Source of the DNA: Plumapathes pennacea
Lineage: Eukaryota; Cnidaria; Anthozoa; Antipatharia; Myriopathidae
Length of the DNA stretch: 64,000 nucleotides
NCBI GenBank assembly: GCA_964036295.1
Contig: OZ038464.1
Coordinates: 18,460,443-18,524,442 of the forward strand
Reading direction: 5' to 3'
The notes under the pieces: model-generated
What the model was told of the DNA's origin: nothing
Database searches by the model: none
What the model saw: the letters and a program-made list of their open reading frames with translations, nothing else
Position numbers and translations under genes: made by a program
In this document: positions 47,401 through 60,969 of the stretch, in pieces
Layout: each line of letters opens with the position of its first letter
Numbering within the stretch: the first letter of the stretch is position 1

Positions 47401-50400
47401 CGCCTTGTTCTTGAAAGGTGACGATAATCAAAGCCACAAAGATGTTAAGGAAGAAGAAGTTAAACACAACCACAAAACACACGTAGTAAAGGGCCATCTG
47501 AATCTGATTGTCCCTGCGTGGACCTTCGTCTACTTCTGTTGCGTCCACGGTGTTGTACATGGCACTAAAGAAGAATAAACATCGAAATGTAATCATTGAA
47601 AATCATTAGGGAGGCAGTGTGGCCGTGTGGTTAGAGCGCCGGACTTGAAATCCAGATGTTCCAGGTTCAAGTCCCGCTCTGATCACTAGCTGAATTTGCA
47701 ACATGGTAGCGCTGAGTTCAAATCCTCGGCCACACTATGTAAATAGCCAACTGGTTAGCCTCCAACCAGTTGGGGTTCTTAACAAATTTGCGTTTATATT
47801 TGGTTTCTGCATTTCAATCCCCAATTAGCACGGCAGTGCTAATTACATTGAGACTTAAATAAAGTGATCTATTTATTTAATTTTTTTTTATTTCTGCACT
47901 AGAATCATTATAACTCAAACAGCCAGGGGAAACGGAAAAACAGCTCGAGTTATCGAGGGTAAATTAGTGGGAAATCGTCCTCAAGGGATCCCAAAACTAG
48001 TCTGAATGAGGTCCAGTTTTTTCCCAACCGAATAACAACTTTCACCGTAGAAATCAACCCTTTGCAGGTCAATGATTCTGAAAAAGAGTCCTGCTACTTC
48101 ATTTTTAGCCTGCGTGCAGACACGCTGTATCCCCGATAAGGACTTCAGCGGAGATACAGGACGTTTGCACACCTGCTACTTCATTTTCAAGTCGCTGTTC
48201 AGCAACACAGGATAGTCGCTCACAAACAGTAGAAACATTCCAACGACGACGCCCAAACTAAAGGTGGTCGCGGTTGCTTACGATAGGTGGTCGGTCAGAG
48301 AGGTTCCACTGTAATCAAATCTTTAGGAGGCAGTGTGGCCGAGTGTTTAGGGCGCCGGACTTGAAATCCGGAGGTCCCAGGTTCAAGTCCCGCTCTGACC
48401 ACTAGCTGAATTTGCAACACGGCAGTAGCCCTGAGTTCAAATTCTCGACCACGCTATGTAAATAGCCAACTGGTTTGCCTCCGATCAGTTGGGATTCTTA
48501 ACGAATTTGAGTTACAGTTCATATTTCGTTTCTACGTTTCAAGTCTCCCCAATTAGCATGGCAGTGCTAAATACATTGAGACTTAAATAAAGGGATTTAT
48601 TTTATTTTTTTATTTTTTTTATTTTTTTATTCATTCTAGTCTATGTTGTTTCTCCAAAAATAGCAAGAATACTTTGCAAGACTTACCCAGGCCATCCCTC
48701 GCCAGTGGAAGAGGAGAAAAGAGTTAACATTGCGTTGGGTACACTGTTGAAGTTGAAGTTGAATTGATTCCATTCACGGTCCTTTACCTATAATAGTAAC
48801 AATAAGAATAAGAATAATAATAATAATAACAACAATAGTATAATATATATATTTTTTTGCCAGACGGATCAATCAGTTTGTTCTTTGGTAGCACCGATAA
48901 GATAAAAAAGTCTTACCTCAAAATTATTTAGGTCGACTTGATTGTTGAAATCCACCACGTACTTAAAATATTTTCCTCTAACAATGAAACAAGAAAAAAA
49001 AAGGAATTTACTAAAGTAATACCACGCTCACTCCCACGATCTCTTTGTGTCTGTCTGTCTGTTTTTCTCCAATGTCAACAACAAACACTGCTACCTGGAA
49101 ACGTGTACCAGAACGGCCAGGCAACACAAAAGCCTCGTCTCGTCGCACATACCTGCACTCGTTTTTTGTCATCTTTGATGCGTCAGAACAATACCAAAAT
49201 TTTCCCTTTAATAAAAAAGACAAAGGATTATTTGAAGCTGTGTCCTCCTTAAAACACGCTTCAATCTGATTGCTTCAATCTGATTGGTTAAAATCACATC
49301 ACGCAAGCCAATCAGATTGCTGCAGGAATTTACCGTTTAGCTGCAAATTCTAGTTTTATTTCTGGCAAATCGTTGTCTTCAGTTTGACTCAACGACTTGC
49401 GTAGGAAAACTCGTGATTTTAAGCTGTGAAGCTAGCAATAAAAATTAATACCCTTCACTCCTCAGCTCATAATACAAAATCTCCCACCCACTTAAGAGCA
49501 TACTTCAATCACCATTAAAGCAAGGTATCAAACGCCAAGTTCTCCGTACTGTCTAAGGGCCAATTCACACTCTGGGATCGATCGAGAGCAATACTCAGAT
49601 TGTATTGGCGTGCGTTCAATTTGTCAAAAAAATCCAGTTAGACCGATCAAAGAAGAAGTCGACTGACAACACTCGGCTCACAATAGAATACAACAGAATA
49701 CAATAGATCGATCAGAGATGTCCTGGTGTGAACGGACTTTTAAATATCTTTAACAGGAAATTGAAATTGGCCACTCTCAGGAGTGAAAGTCCTCTGTGTG
49801 TTTAACACTATTTGTCAAAACGTAACCAAAGTTTAAAATGCATATTTATGTTTTGTTTCCTTACCTTGAATAATTGAACTCCCACGACGGCAAAAATGAA
49901 GTAGAACAGCAGAGTAATGAGCAGAATATTACGGACGTTCTTCAGCGAGTAAATCATGCACTCAAACACAGTCTGCAGGAGTGAAAAGAAACGGCATAAA
50001 TTAACTGCCCTTTTGCTGCCGTGACACGAAAACCAAGAATCCCCTGTCCACCCCTTCCTTGGGATTTTTCGGTGGTACTGATACTGACCTTCAGCTTCTT
50101 AGACTTGTTGATTGCTTTTAGTGGTCTGAGCACCCGTAGAACTCGAAATGACTTGATTGTCTCTTTGGTAGATCCGTCTGGTCCAAGGCTGACGAGAAGA
50201 AAGAAATTATTACCATGTCAATCACTTTAAATAGCAATCTACAGATGTCCGAAGTCGAAGTGGTCACGTGATCACGGTATTGCAAAAACAAGAGCGGGAC
50301 TGGGCCCACAAGCCACTGTCAACTTACGCCAGTATGAGAGCTGCGATGTTGCACGCCACAACAAAAGCGTCAATCACGTTCCAGCCGTTCCTGAGGTAGG

Positions 50401-53400
50401 AGCCTTTGTGGAGAATGACGCCGAGGTCAATCATCTGTGGGGGGAGGGGAGGACATTGTTACTGTCGAGTGAAATTCTCTTCAAACCTCTCGCTGAATAC
50501 AAGACTGAAAAAATGAGCTCCAAACACCGCATAGTAACGTACAAAGAACCCTACCATGACGTACAAGGAACAAAATATACAGCTGTAAGAGAGGGCTGCC
50601 GACGCAAAAGCGGCTCGCCAAAATACTGCAAGACTCGTAAAAACATACAGAAGCACTAGACGCTTATAACACACTAATGCAATTATTACCTTCACAACGA
50701 CTTCAAATGCGAAAATAGCTGTAATTCCGTAATCAAAGTACTGGAGAACCTGCAACGAAAAGTTAAAATCAGTTGCCACATACTGCGATGAGCAGAAACA
50801 ACTCGAGAATGAGAGCTCGCGGAAGAGGTTTCCAAAAGCTTAAACCATGTAATTCATCCATTTCCTTTACGAATATAGTTGGGGTAATTTGATCACATTA
50901 CAATTGAATGAAATGAAAGCTTAAGTGGCTTATGTAATACCAGCTCTTAAGAGAACTAGGTTGACTGCGTCGGCGTGGCGGAAGACAAACTGGTGTATCA
51001 ACTAAGTGTTGACGAGGGTAATGGAACGCCGTCAAAGAGACAATAGCTGACGTTTCGAGCGCTAGCCCTTCGTCAGAGCGAATCAATTCGCCATTCGCTC
51101 TGACGAAGGGCTAGCGCTCGAAACGTCAGCTATTGTCTCTTTGACGCGTTCCATTACCCTCATCAACACTTAGTTGATACACCAGTTTGTCTTAAGTGGC
51201 TTACTTTACTCACATTAGACTTGGGATTAACGGGGTCTTCTACGGCCAGGAGAATACTACTGACAAGAATTACGAAAAGAATGAAGTCGTCAAAATAACG
51301 AAGGTTGGCCAGCCAGTGACACAAGCGTCGAATCCTGCAGGAAGACGACAAAAAAAAAAAAAAAAAAAAAATGTCCTAAAACACTGATAGAGTCAATCTC
51401 CTGCTAAACCGCTCTCACTTAACAGCAATAAACATATACTCACAAGCTCAAAACACAAATTCTCTCAACCATTTAAGAAGAAAATGTATGGGTGACGTAG
51501 TGAGAATTGATTGCCTAATCAGATATCATCTGAGCAAACTATCAAGTGACAGATTCTCCGTACGATATACCTCTGGTGAGACTGAAGGAGAAAATTGAAG
51601 TTGATCACTCTTGGGAGTGAAAGAGATAAATAACGTAATCCCTTTAGTAAAGTGCTATAGCACTATTTTACTATTTTACTGTTACCACTAAATATCAATA
51701 TTTTTCAAACACCTACATATTCTACACTTACGGATTATCTGGTCCGAAAATAAACATAGAGCTCTTTCGGATTATCGGCACATTTCTTTGGATGTGTCTT
51801 CTTCTCATTTTGCGGCTGGCATTCCGTAAACTCACGGCCAGGTTCCTATGCATCATATGGTTTTCTGTGAATGAAAGTTAACAGAATTAATACTTCAATC
51901 AGCTGTCATGTTAGTAAGCTATCAAAAGCCAACCTCTCCATACTGTGGGCTGACATTTGTGTTCGCGCGTACTGAGGCTGACGTCAGTCTGGTATCAAAC
52001 TTGATTATTCTTCCTTCTACTTGCAACGTTATCATTTGACTTGTCTTAAGAAATATAGCACTTGTCAACGTGCTATGTTGAGTTAAGCCCTGGTTAAACG
52101 GACTTCCAAGTTGAGCCAACTCAAGCCAAGTGTGCAAAAACACTGAACTCGTATCGGAACGTATCTCATTGTAACGAACAATGCATCTTGTCGTGTTATA
52201 TTTACCGGGGTCTTCTGTCTCTTCGTCCCTGTCAGTTCCGTTATTTTGGGTGTCACTTCTTGTCACTCGGCCATTTTGTTCTTGATTATTTATCGTTATC
52301 TGCTCCTCGGACATCTTTACCTTGAGAAAACAAAGCATAACCAAAATCTCAGAGAGCACGCTGACTAAAGAGGAATCTGCTCCACAATAACATAGCCGAA
52401 AGAAGATCACATTTCAAAATACTATCAATAGTCCTTTCAAGGCAGTAAATATAAAAACCAAGTAATCATGTGGGGTGTAGATACACGAGGCACATAGGCA
52501 TGAACAGTCTGGTATAAGAATAATGTACAGTCAACTCTCTCTAAGCGGACACCTCTTTAAGGCGGACAGCATGCAGATTTGGTCCTTGCCGATTTTCACT
52601 TGTTTCTCTGTAACTGAACTCTTTCTAAGCGGACACCTCTCTAAAGCGGACAGCATGCAGATTTGGTCTTTTCCGATTTTCACTTGTTTAATTCTCTGTA
52701 ACTGAACTCTTTCTAAGCGGACACCTCTCTAAAGCGGACAGCATACAGAGTTTGGTCCTTGCCGATTTTCACTTGTTTCTCTGTAACTGAACTGTCTCTA
52801 AGCGGGCACTTCTTTAAGGCGGACAGCATGCAGATTTGGTCCTTGCCGATTTTCACTTGTTTCTCTGGAACTGAACTGTCTCTAAGCGGACACCTCTCTA
52901 AAGCGGACAGCATACAGAGTTGGGTCCTTGCCGATTTTCACTTGTTTCCCTGTAACTGAACTCTCTCTAAGCGGACACCTCTCTAAAGCGGACAGCATAC
53001 AGAGTTTGGTCCTTGCCGATTTTCACTTGTTTCTCTGTAACTGAACTCTTTCTAAGCGGACACCTCTCTAAAGCGGACAGCATGCAGATTTTGTCCTTGC
53101 CGACTTTCACTTGTTTCTCTGTAACTGAACTCTCTCTAAGCGGACACCTCTCTAAAGCGGACAGCATGCAGATTTGATCCTTGCCGATTTTCACTTGTTT
53201 CTCTGTAACTGAACTCTCTCTAAGCGGACACCTCTTTAAGGTGGACAGCTTGCAGATTTGTTTCTTGCCAATTTTTACTTATTTCCCTATAACTTTACTC
53301 TCTAAGGCGGACACTAAATGCTAGACCCGAGGGTATCCGCCTTAGAGAGACGTCACTGTATGTACCACAAATATGATACAAACAGGACTGTATAAGTGGC

Positions 53401-56400
53401 ATGTCGCTTACCCTCAAAGCTGACTTCTTGTTTGCTCGTGCGTCTCTGCGTAAAGTAAACAAATAGTAAATAACAGTCTTAACAGTTACAAAGACATTTG
53501 TGTTAAAGCTCATGAGTGGCCCGGTTGGTCGGATGTCGTCCGATAGCACTTCGTATCATCAGCATATAGCTGAACAATGCTGCTGTCAACAACTGACCCA
53601 GGCTAAATCGTTTAAGTAAACGGTATGATATGGAGTGGGAATAGCGACAGACAAACAATAGACATTCTGTCTTTGGCAAATGATATGATTTATGGTTGAG
53701 TCATTGCAATGTTTAATAATGCCCCCACCACCAAAGGGCTACTCTCTGCTTATTATGGGAATATGCACAGAAACTCAACTGCAGCATATGTGATTATTAC
53801 CTTGAGGAGTCCACTGACGGGAACCCGGGTCTCATGTTGAGAAATGGATTGTCGTTCTTGTTCTGATTGCGATTTTTCAGCGCCATGATCATAGGAATCT
53901 GCCGGGCCCTGTTCCAGCCATTTCTCCGCTTCTCCATTCGTCGCCTCCTTGACTGCTCTCTCAGTTTCAGCTCTTTCTCCTCGTCTCGATTCAGCGCCTG
54001 CGCATTGGCCAGGTTGTCTACTGCTATGGCTAAGAAGACGTTTAGCAGAGTGTCTGCACGCGAGACGGAGTTAAGGACAACCATCACAAGAAGCCTGGAG
54101 ATGAGGTTGGTGCGGGCCAAAGTAGCGCGGATTGAAAATATGTAAAGGATTCGAGAAGGGGGCTTAAAACTGGAACACGAAAAAATTGAATTGCACCCCT
54201 TTTAGCACTATGCTGCGCCTTGTAAAGCAGTCTAAAGACTCAGGATTGTGATGATGACTTGCAACGAATCCCGGGAGATTCAGAATACACAGACTTCGAG
54301 GCCATGTTGGAATCACTCACGAAAGAAGTTAAGAGTAATCTTTTGAATACCTCAATCGCTACAGTTTCCTCACACTGACCAATCAAGGCTCTGTTCTCAC
54401 GAGCACTTTCCTGGTCAATGAGCGAGTATTAAGGGTAGTTTAAACCAGTTGGAATCAAGTAACAGCCAATCAAAGGGCTCTTTTGCAATGTTAGCTAAAT
54501 GCTGAATCGTGGAAACCTTAAATTTCATCCAACATGGCCGCTGTGAACGGCTTTCACATGAAAACCAAGAATTAGCTTGTTCACATATTATTAGGTGCGG
54601 TCTTGGACGCTATGTTAGCAAGCCACAGACGCTTGTCAACTCTGTCAACGCTTACAGAAACGCAAAGGATACAGTTCCCGAGGATAACTAATAGCACAAA
54701 ATACAGTGAGGACAGCAATCCTGACACTGTATGGGGTCCCTCCGACGCTTCTATTCCATTATGCATTATTACGTTCCAGTCTTCACCGGTCATTATCTGC
54801 AAAAACACACAAATGTGTAAATAGAACAGTTTGTCAAGATTGCGCGCGCATCCAAGATGGATGACCCACCACGTTCAATTTCAAACTGCTTTCATGGCGC
54901 AATGGCGGAATTCCTTCGACCTCATGTCCTCTTGTTAGGATGTGGCCAAGTTAAGTTGGCAAAGCAAAGCAAAGATAAATGTGCATTTTTGCTCGCTGTT
55001 TTCAAAGGATTTTCATGCCGGTTAGCATAAATCACTATGCGAGTTATTTTTCTTACTTCTTGCTCCAAGCTCGTTCGTTCCTAATTTACGTATGTTCGCT
55101 AATCATTTTAAACGTGGGGACCACGGTGGGTATTTTAATAATCGCAGCAATAACGTCACGTAAACTGCATGTTCAGATTCGATGTAAGTCAATGCAAGTC
55201 GGTGAAAGTGGGTGGCGAAACGAAACTCAAGTCCGCGCAAGTTTAACTTGCATCGACTTGCACGTCGTTTGGCCAGGGCTTTAGTATAGACGTATTGTTC
55301 CCGGAGTGAAAGAAAGTGAACATGACCCTTACCTGGAACACAGCTAACATTGCTTTGATGAAGTTGTCAAAGTTTGTTCGTGGAGCCTTGTGGCGTTCGC
55401 TGAATCTACACGAATACGAAAGAAGGAGTTGAGCCTTCAGTTCTAAATGAGAGACGTGGAAAAAGTTCTACGCCTCAAACCTGGTCTGAGACACGCACTT
55501 CCTCAACACGGAAATGGATACAGGCACACAAACACGTGCACGGACACACGCTAATAAAGAGGTGCCCATCAACACAGACACGGGCAAAACCCACGCATTA
55601 TCTCAATCACGCACAGACGCGCCTACAAAGGCGAACCCCATAGCGGACACGGACAAGTATCGTGCTCGCACGCAGGCTTTCGCATGCACTCAAAAACCTC
55701 TTACAACTCAAAGAGAAGCAAATGATGCTGAGGATCCTAAACTCACTTTCCTCCGAAGAGTTGCATTCCAAGAAGAGCGAAGATAAAGATGAACAACAGG
55801 AGCAGGAAGATTAGACTCAGAATGGAGCGCATACTGCTCAGCAGTGACGTCACTAGGTTACGAAGCGACTTCCAGAATCTGAAAAGGATGACGTCATATT
55901 ATCATGTGATCAAAGGAGAGCATTTTGAAATTTGAAATTTGTCCTGACTAGTTCAAGGTACGAAATACAAAATACGAAAAAAAAAAAAGTGGTATATTGA
56001 TGACAAAGTAGCATTTTAGTCCAAAAAATGAACTAATCTTTTAAAATAAGTCGGATGGAAATGGATTGTTAAATATTGTTTTCCATTTTCGGAGACCCTG
56101 AAAATGTTGGATCGAGAATTTCGGTAAGCAAAGGGCCGTGGTTGGAAGGGCCCTATTAAATGCTTCACACATGTGGCAACCATCCATACCTGGTAAATTT
56201 AAAGATGCGAAGAAGACGTAAGCTACGAAGAACGCTGATGCCCAAGCTGTAACGTATGTACATTTGTGAGACTATTTCCAGGATACCACCAAGTACAACC
56301 TGTTGAATAATGAAAACGAATTAGCGGTCTTTTAACCCTTTCACTCCCAAGAGTGATCAACTTCAATTTTCTCTTTTCAGTCTCCCACCAGAGATACATC

Positions 56401-59400
56401 ATACAGTATGGAGAATTTGGCATTTGATACCTTGCTCAAATGACAGCTGATTAAAACATAAATTCTCTTTTCATCACTCATACATTTTCTTATTTTATGG
56501 TTGGGAGAATTTGTATTTTGAGCTCGGGAGTGAAAGGGTTAATATACGATGTAGAGCCGTTTTCGGATGACTGTCACTATTTTGCTGTGAATAAAATCAA
56601 TGGCAAACAGACTTACCGCGAAATCAAAGCGGTTGAAAGCAGATTTAAAGTACGCACGAGGACCTAGACCATAGAGTTTCAGTAGCATCTCGGCTATGAA
56701 TATGCTGAGGAAGACCACCTCGGATATCGCTGTTGATAAGAGTGATCAAAGTAACGTTAAGGAGTGAACCACAACTAGGCCCGGTTGTTCAAACCACGAT
56801 TACGCTAATCCTGGATCAAGTCGAAACAATGTGTGAAACAATGTTTTACTGACTAAACGCCTTCTTCTTGTCCTTCGAACGGTTTTCTTTAAAAAGCTAT
56901 ATTTAGGCTAATTCTGGCTTTGGGTTCTTTTTAAATGTTTTCTAAACATTTTTGTCATTTTTTAACCCCCAAAAGAGAACTATCGCTCACAAAATGACTT
57001 CCTTGTTATGTTTTGAGCCAGAACAAACTTTTTGGCTAGTCTTTTATCAAAAGTCTGCAGATTGTTGGCCAAAAGTACGAGGTTTTGTAAACACACAAAA
57101 AAGACAGGCTGCTGAACTTGCCTTGGAAACTTTCCAGCCAATCTGGTTGATCATAATGCTCACACGCCATAACCACAGTGTTGAGAAAAACGCAGACAAT
57201 CACGGTCCAGTAAAAGATTTGACTCCGCACCACATCTCTGACGCGAAGGCGCAGCCATTTTTCTTTCTTCTTAAGTTTGCGTAAAATCTCTGACCTATTG
57301 TGAGAAGGCAAAATGTTTTTCTCAGTCTGAAAGCACTTATCAGAATTAAGACATTTCCAAGAATCGTAGCATAAAAAACACTTCTAGGAATTACAGAATT
57401 TCTTAGAATGAGAACAAAAAGAGTGGCCATTATCTCTTAAATGACTAACAGTGAAGAAGGACGGCCACTCTTCTCTTTTACCCTAAGCCCTGCGAGGGTG
57501 ATAATCACCGCACTATTTCGCTAGTTCGTCGAATTTTTATAGCTATCACGGAACATGTCCTCCAACGTAGCTAAGAGAAACTCAGTTGTTGACCACACTA
57601 GCAATTATCTTTATGAGATTGGGGATATTTCAGATTTGCACGCACTTACCTCTCAGTCCAGGACCTATTCCCAGCAGATTGCTTCTGTTTGTTCTTTAGA
57701 TAGCTCACGATCTCGCCCCGATCCTCGATAAGGTGCATGATAGAGTCGGACAGGCTGTAGCGCTTTTTCAAAGGATCACGAGGACCTCCTATATGCAATA
57801 GTGGAAATAAGCATCAGGTTACCGCAGTACTTTTAAATTGTGTCGGCGTGAAGATGAAGCGTATGTGTCAACCTAACGTTGACGATGGGCGTAATCTTTA
57901 TGTTGTAAGAGTGGTTTTAAACTGACGCTGCGAGCGTTAGCCCTTCGTAGGAGCAAGGGCTAGGTAACACGTACTGAAGTTCAAGTATACTTGAAGATGT
58001 GACGTCACGTGATTGTGTTATATGATGTGATTGTGTGACGTGACGTGGCGTGGCGTGATGGAACATGATGTGACGTGACAAGATCTGGAAATATTGAAGC
58101 ACAAAATAAAACTATTACCTTCTCCAACTCCGTGTTGTTCTCGATCCTCGCGTAGCATGATATCCTCTGAAAAAGTAAAAAGGTAATCAATCGCTTGTTC
58201 ATAACCAATCTGTTTTTCGGACTATGTATTCTATACATAGGCTGGCTTTCACTGTGACATAAGCAGAAGCATAAAAACCTTAAACGCCAGTGAGAACCAA
58301 TGCGACGTAAAGCTGGTGTTACACTGGTCGATTCGCAACGGCGATTTGCTCCAAATTCACGCAGAGGTGTTGCAAGTTTTTGAATCGCTTTAAAAAACTT
58401 GCACAACGCGTTGCAGCACTGTAAACATCGTGAAAATTCGTTCACAATGGGGTGTTATACCTCAACGATTTTTAGCGCAAACATCGTATCGTCGCAATAT
58501 CGACCAGTGTAACACCACCTTAAGGGGAAGCGTGCACGCATAAGACCCTCAAAAATTGAGAACGTTTCCATTTTCTTATGCTCATGCTGCCTCGAGATTA
58601 TGTGAAAACAGGTTTTCACTAGCGCATAATTCCTCCTGCTTTTGCTTACGTCTCGATATTCTTCCGCTCATGTCGCGCTCAACCCAGCCTTAAACCATCG
58701 TTCGCTCGTCAAACTGTTTTTCGTTTGTTTGACTGCCACTTGCCTGCTTTTGCTATCCAGTCGAGGTAAGATTCGACCTGACGTTCCAACTGCTGCTTGC
58801 GACGCAACTTAAAGAAAGTCCGCCGATTCTCTACTCGTTCTCTTTCTTTGGCAAACTCTCTGAAAGGAATTGCAAATTTTGACATTTAATGGCGGTATTT
58901 TGATTGGTCGATTGTTAACTACTTATGAACTTCCTGACAGACTGATTACCTGATTTAAAGCCCTTTTCGGATGACTGTTGAAAATCAAAAGTAAGTACAC
59001 CGCCAATCACAGAGGCTGTACGAAACACTTTCAACCAATCAAAGTCCAAGTTTTACTTTGAAGAGGAAACCAATCAGCAGTGCAAGGAAATGCTTTCGTC
59101 ATTTTTATTGTTTGCGTCAGAATATCACAATCAGGTTTTGCTTTTACCTCCTGATTAGCCAAGAATGCTTCTAAACTCATGTTGAACCAATTCAAAAGCA
59201 TAGCAAACGCAAAACCAAAGTAATAACACGATTATTTCGACGGTCATCCGAAAACGACTCTATTGACTGACTGACTGACTGGCTGACTGGTTCACTGACG
59301 GATCGGTAGATTGATTGATTGATTGACTGATTTACTGACTGGCTGATCCATTCATTAATTCATTCTTCGATCAACTTACGTTCTAAAAGAAGAAAAGAAA

Positions 59401-60938
59401 CCTTACCCACTCAAGACACCGAGAACAAGATTGAGCATAAAAAATGAGCCTATGATGATTAAAGAGATGTAGATGATGGATGTGACGATACGGATGTTGT
59501 AGTCTCGTGCGTCGTAACTCTGCAAGAAAATAAACAAACCATTAAATGTCAAATTCTTCATACTGTGTGATATATCTGTGGTGACAGACTGAAAGAGAAA
59601 GTTGAAGTTGATGACTGAGAAGAGAGTAATGTAGCATAAAGTTATCCAGCTCCCAGTTTTCTCCTATATTTCTTTGTTAGTGTGCCATGGCAAAAAGAAT
59701 AGTGACACAACTGTTGACATGTTTCAGGTTTGTGTAGTGTGATGTAACGTGATGTGATGTGACGTGGTGTGTTATGCAATGTGACGTGACGTGAAGTGAC
59801 GTAACACGTGACGTATGTGATGTATAAACAACAACTTTAGTTCAAATAGTAAGTAAATATAAGTTACAAATAGAGCCGTTTTTGCATGGCTGTTGAAAGT
59901 AATCGTGTGATTGCTTTGGTTTTGCGTTTGCTGCAACATTGTTGGCCAATCAAGAGCAAAAGCAAAACGTTTGCGATATTCTTACGCAAAAAAGCTGATT
60001 GATTGATTGGTTAATCAAACGCAATTACTGAGTTTCGGTTTTAGTTTTGCTCGTACTTCTAATTGGTCGGACGTGTTTCTGCTCGCCTCTGTGATTGCTT
60101 TGGTTTTGGTTTTTGACGGTCATCCGAAAAGCGCTCTAAAGGTGTAAAAGGTATAACGATGTAACGTGACGTGTGACGTCAACTGACGTAACGTGACGTT
60201 GCGTGCTGTGATGAGTTGGCATACTATCGTGTGATCAGCCTCTACATACGTGATACATGACGTCTGTCCACCCCTCCATGGTAATACACTGAAAAACAGT
60301 GAGCATAGAAAGGAAGATGTTGTCAAAGGTGGTGATTCCCTTGTTGGGTCCAGCCCAAATGTGATCATTTCGCTCGCACGTGTAGTTAACTGGACACGGC
60401 CTTCCAGAGTCGGACGTGCCGCACACTCGGGGAACTATAAATGTCTTTTCGATCCCTATGAACACAACAAACACACATTGACTTGATCCGACAAAGGTCT
60501 AAATATAGATTTACAGTCAAAGATCTCTGGGCGGACACTCTCGTAAGTGGACAGCTCTACTTGCGGACGCCTTTACGAAACCTGGTTTAAACTCTAGCTC
60601 AGTCAAACTCTGTATTTACACATTCTAGTAAGCGGACAGTTCCAGTTATGGACACTTTTTATGCTTCCCAAGGGTGTCCGCTTGCGGGAGCTTCATATTA
60701 GGTTAACATAGTGTTTACATTTATCGTCAAGATTTACCCCACATACTTAGTGGTTTTTAGATTATAAACATAATACAGTTTTACATATTTATCCTAGATT
60801 AGTAATTCTGTAGGTCAGGGTTTAAAGGAACAAGTACTCATGATTATTTGTAATTTTTGCGTCCAATTGTTGCTGAAAAACCTCACCGGGTAGTGAATTC
60901 TTCATACTGAAAAACCCCATTGAGCAGTGTCAATAAGA

Positions 60939-60969
<31 letters not shown>

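Noticed and set aside
47611..47690. Functional tRNA-Ser(TGA) gene
   Set aside because: The head is mispaired, is followed by a SINE body and tail rather than a T-run terminator, and has a sister copy at 48326.
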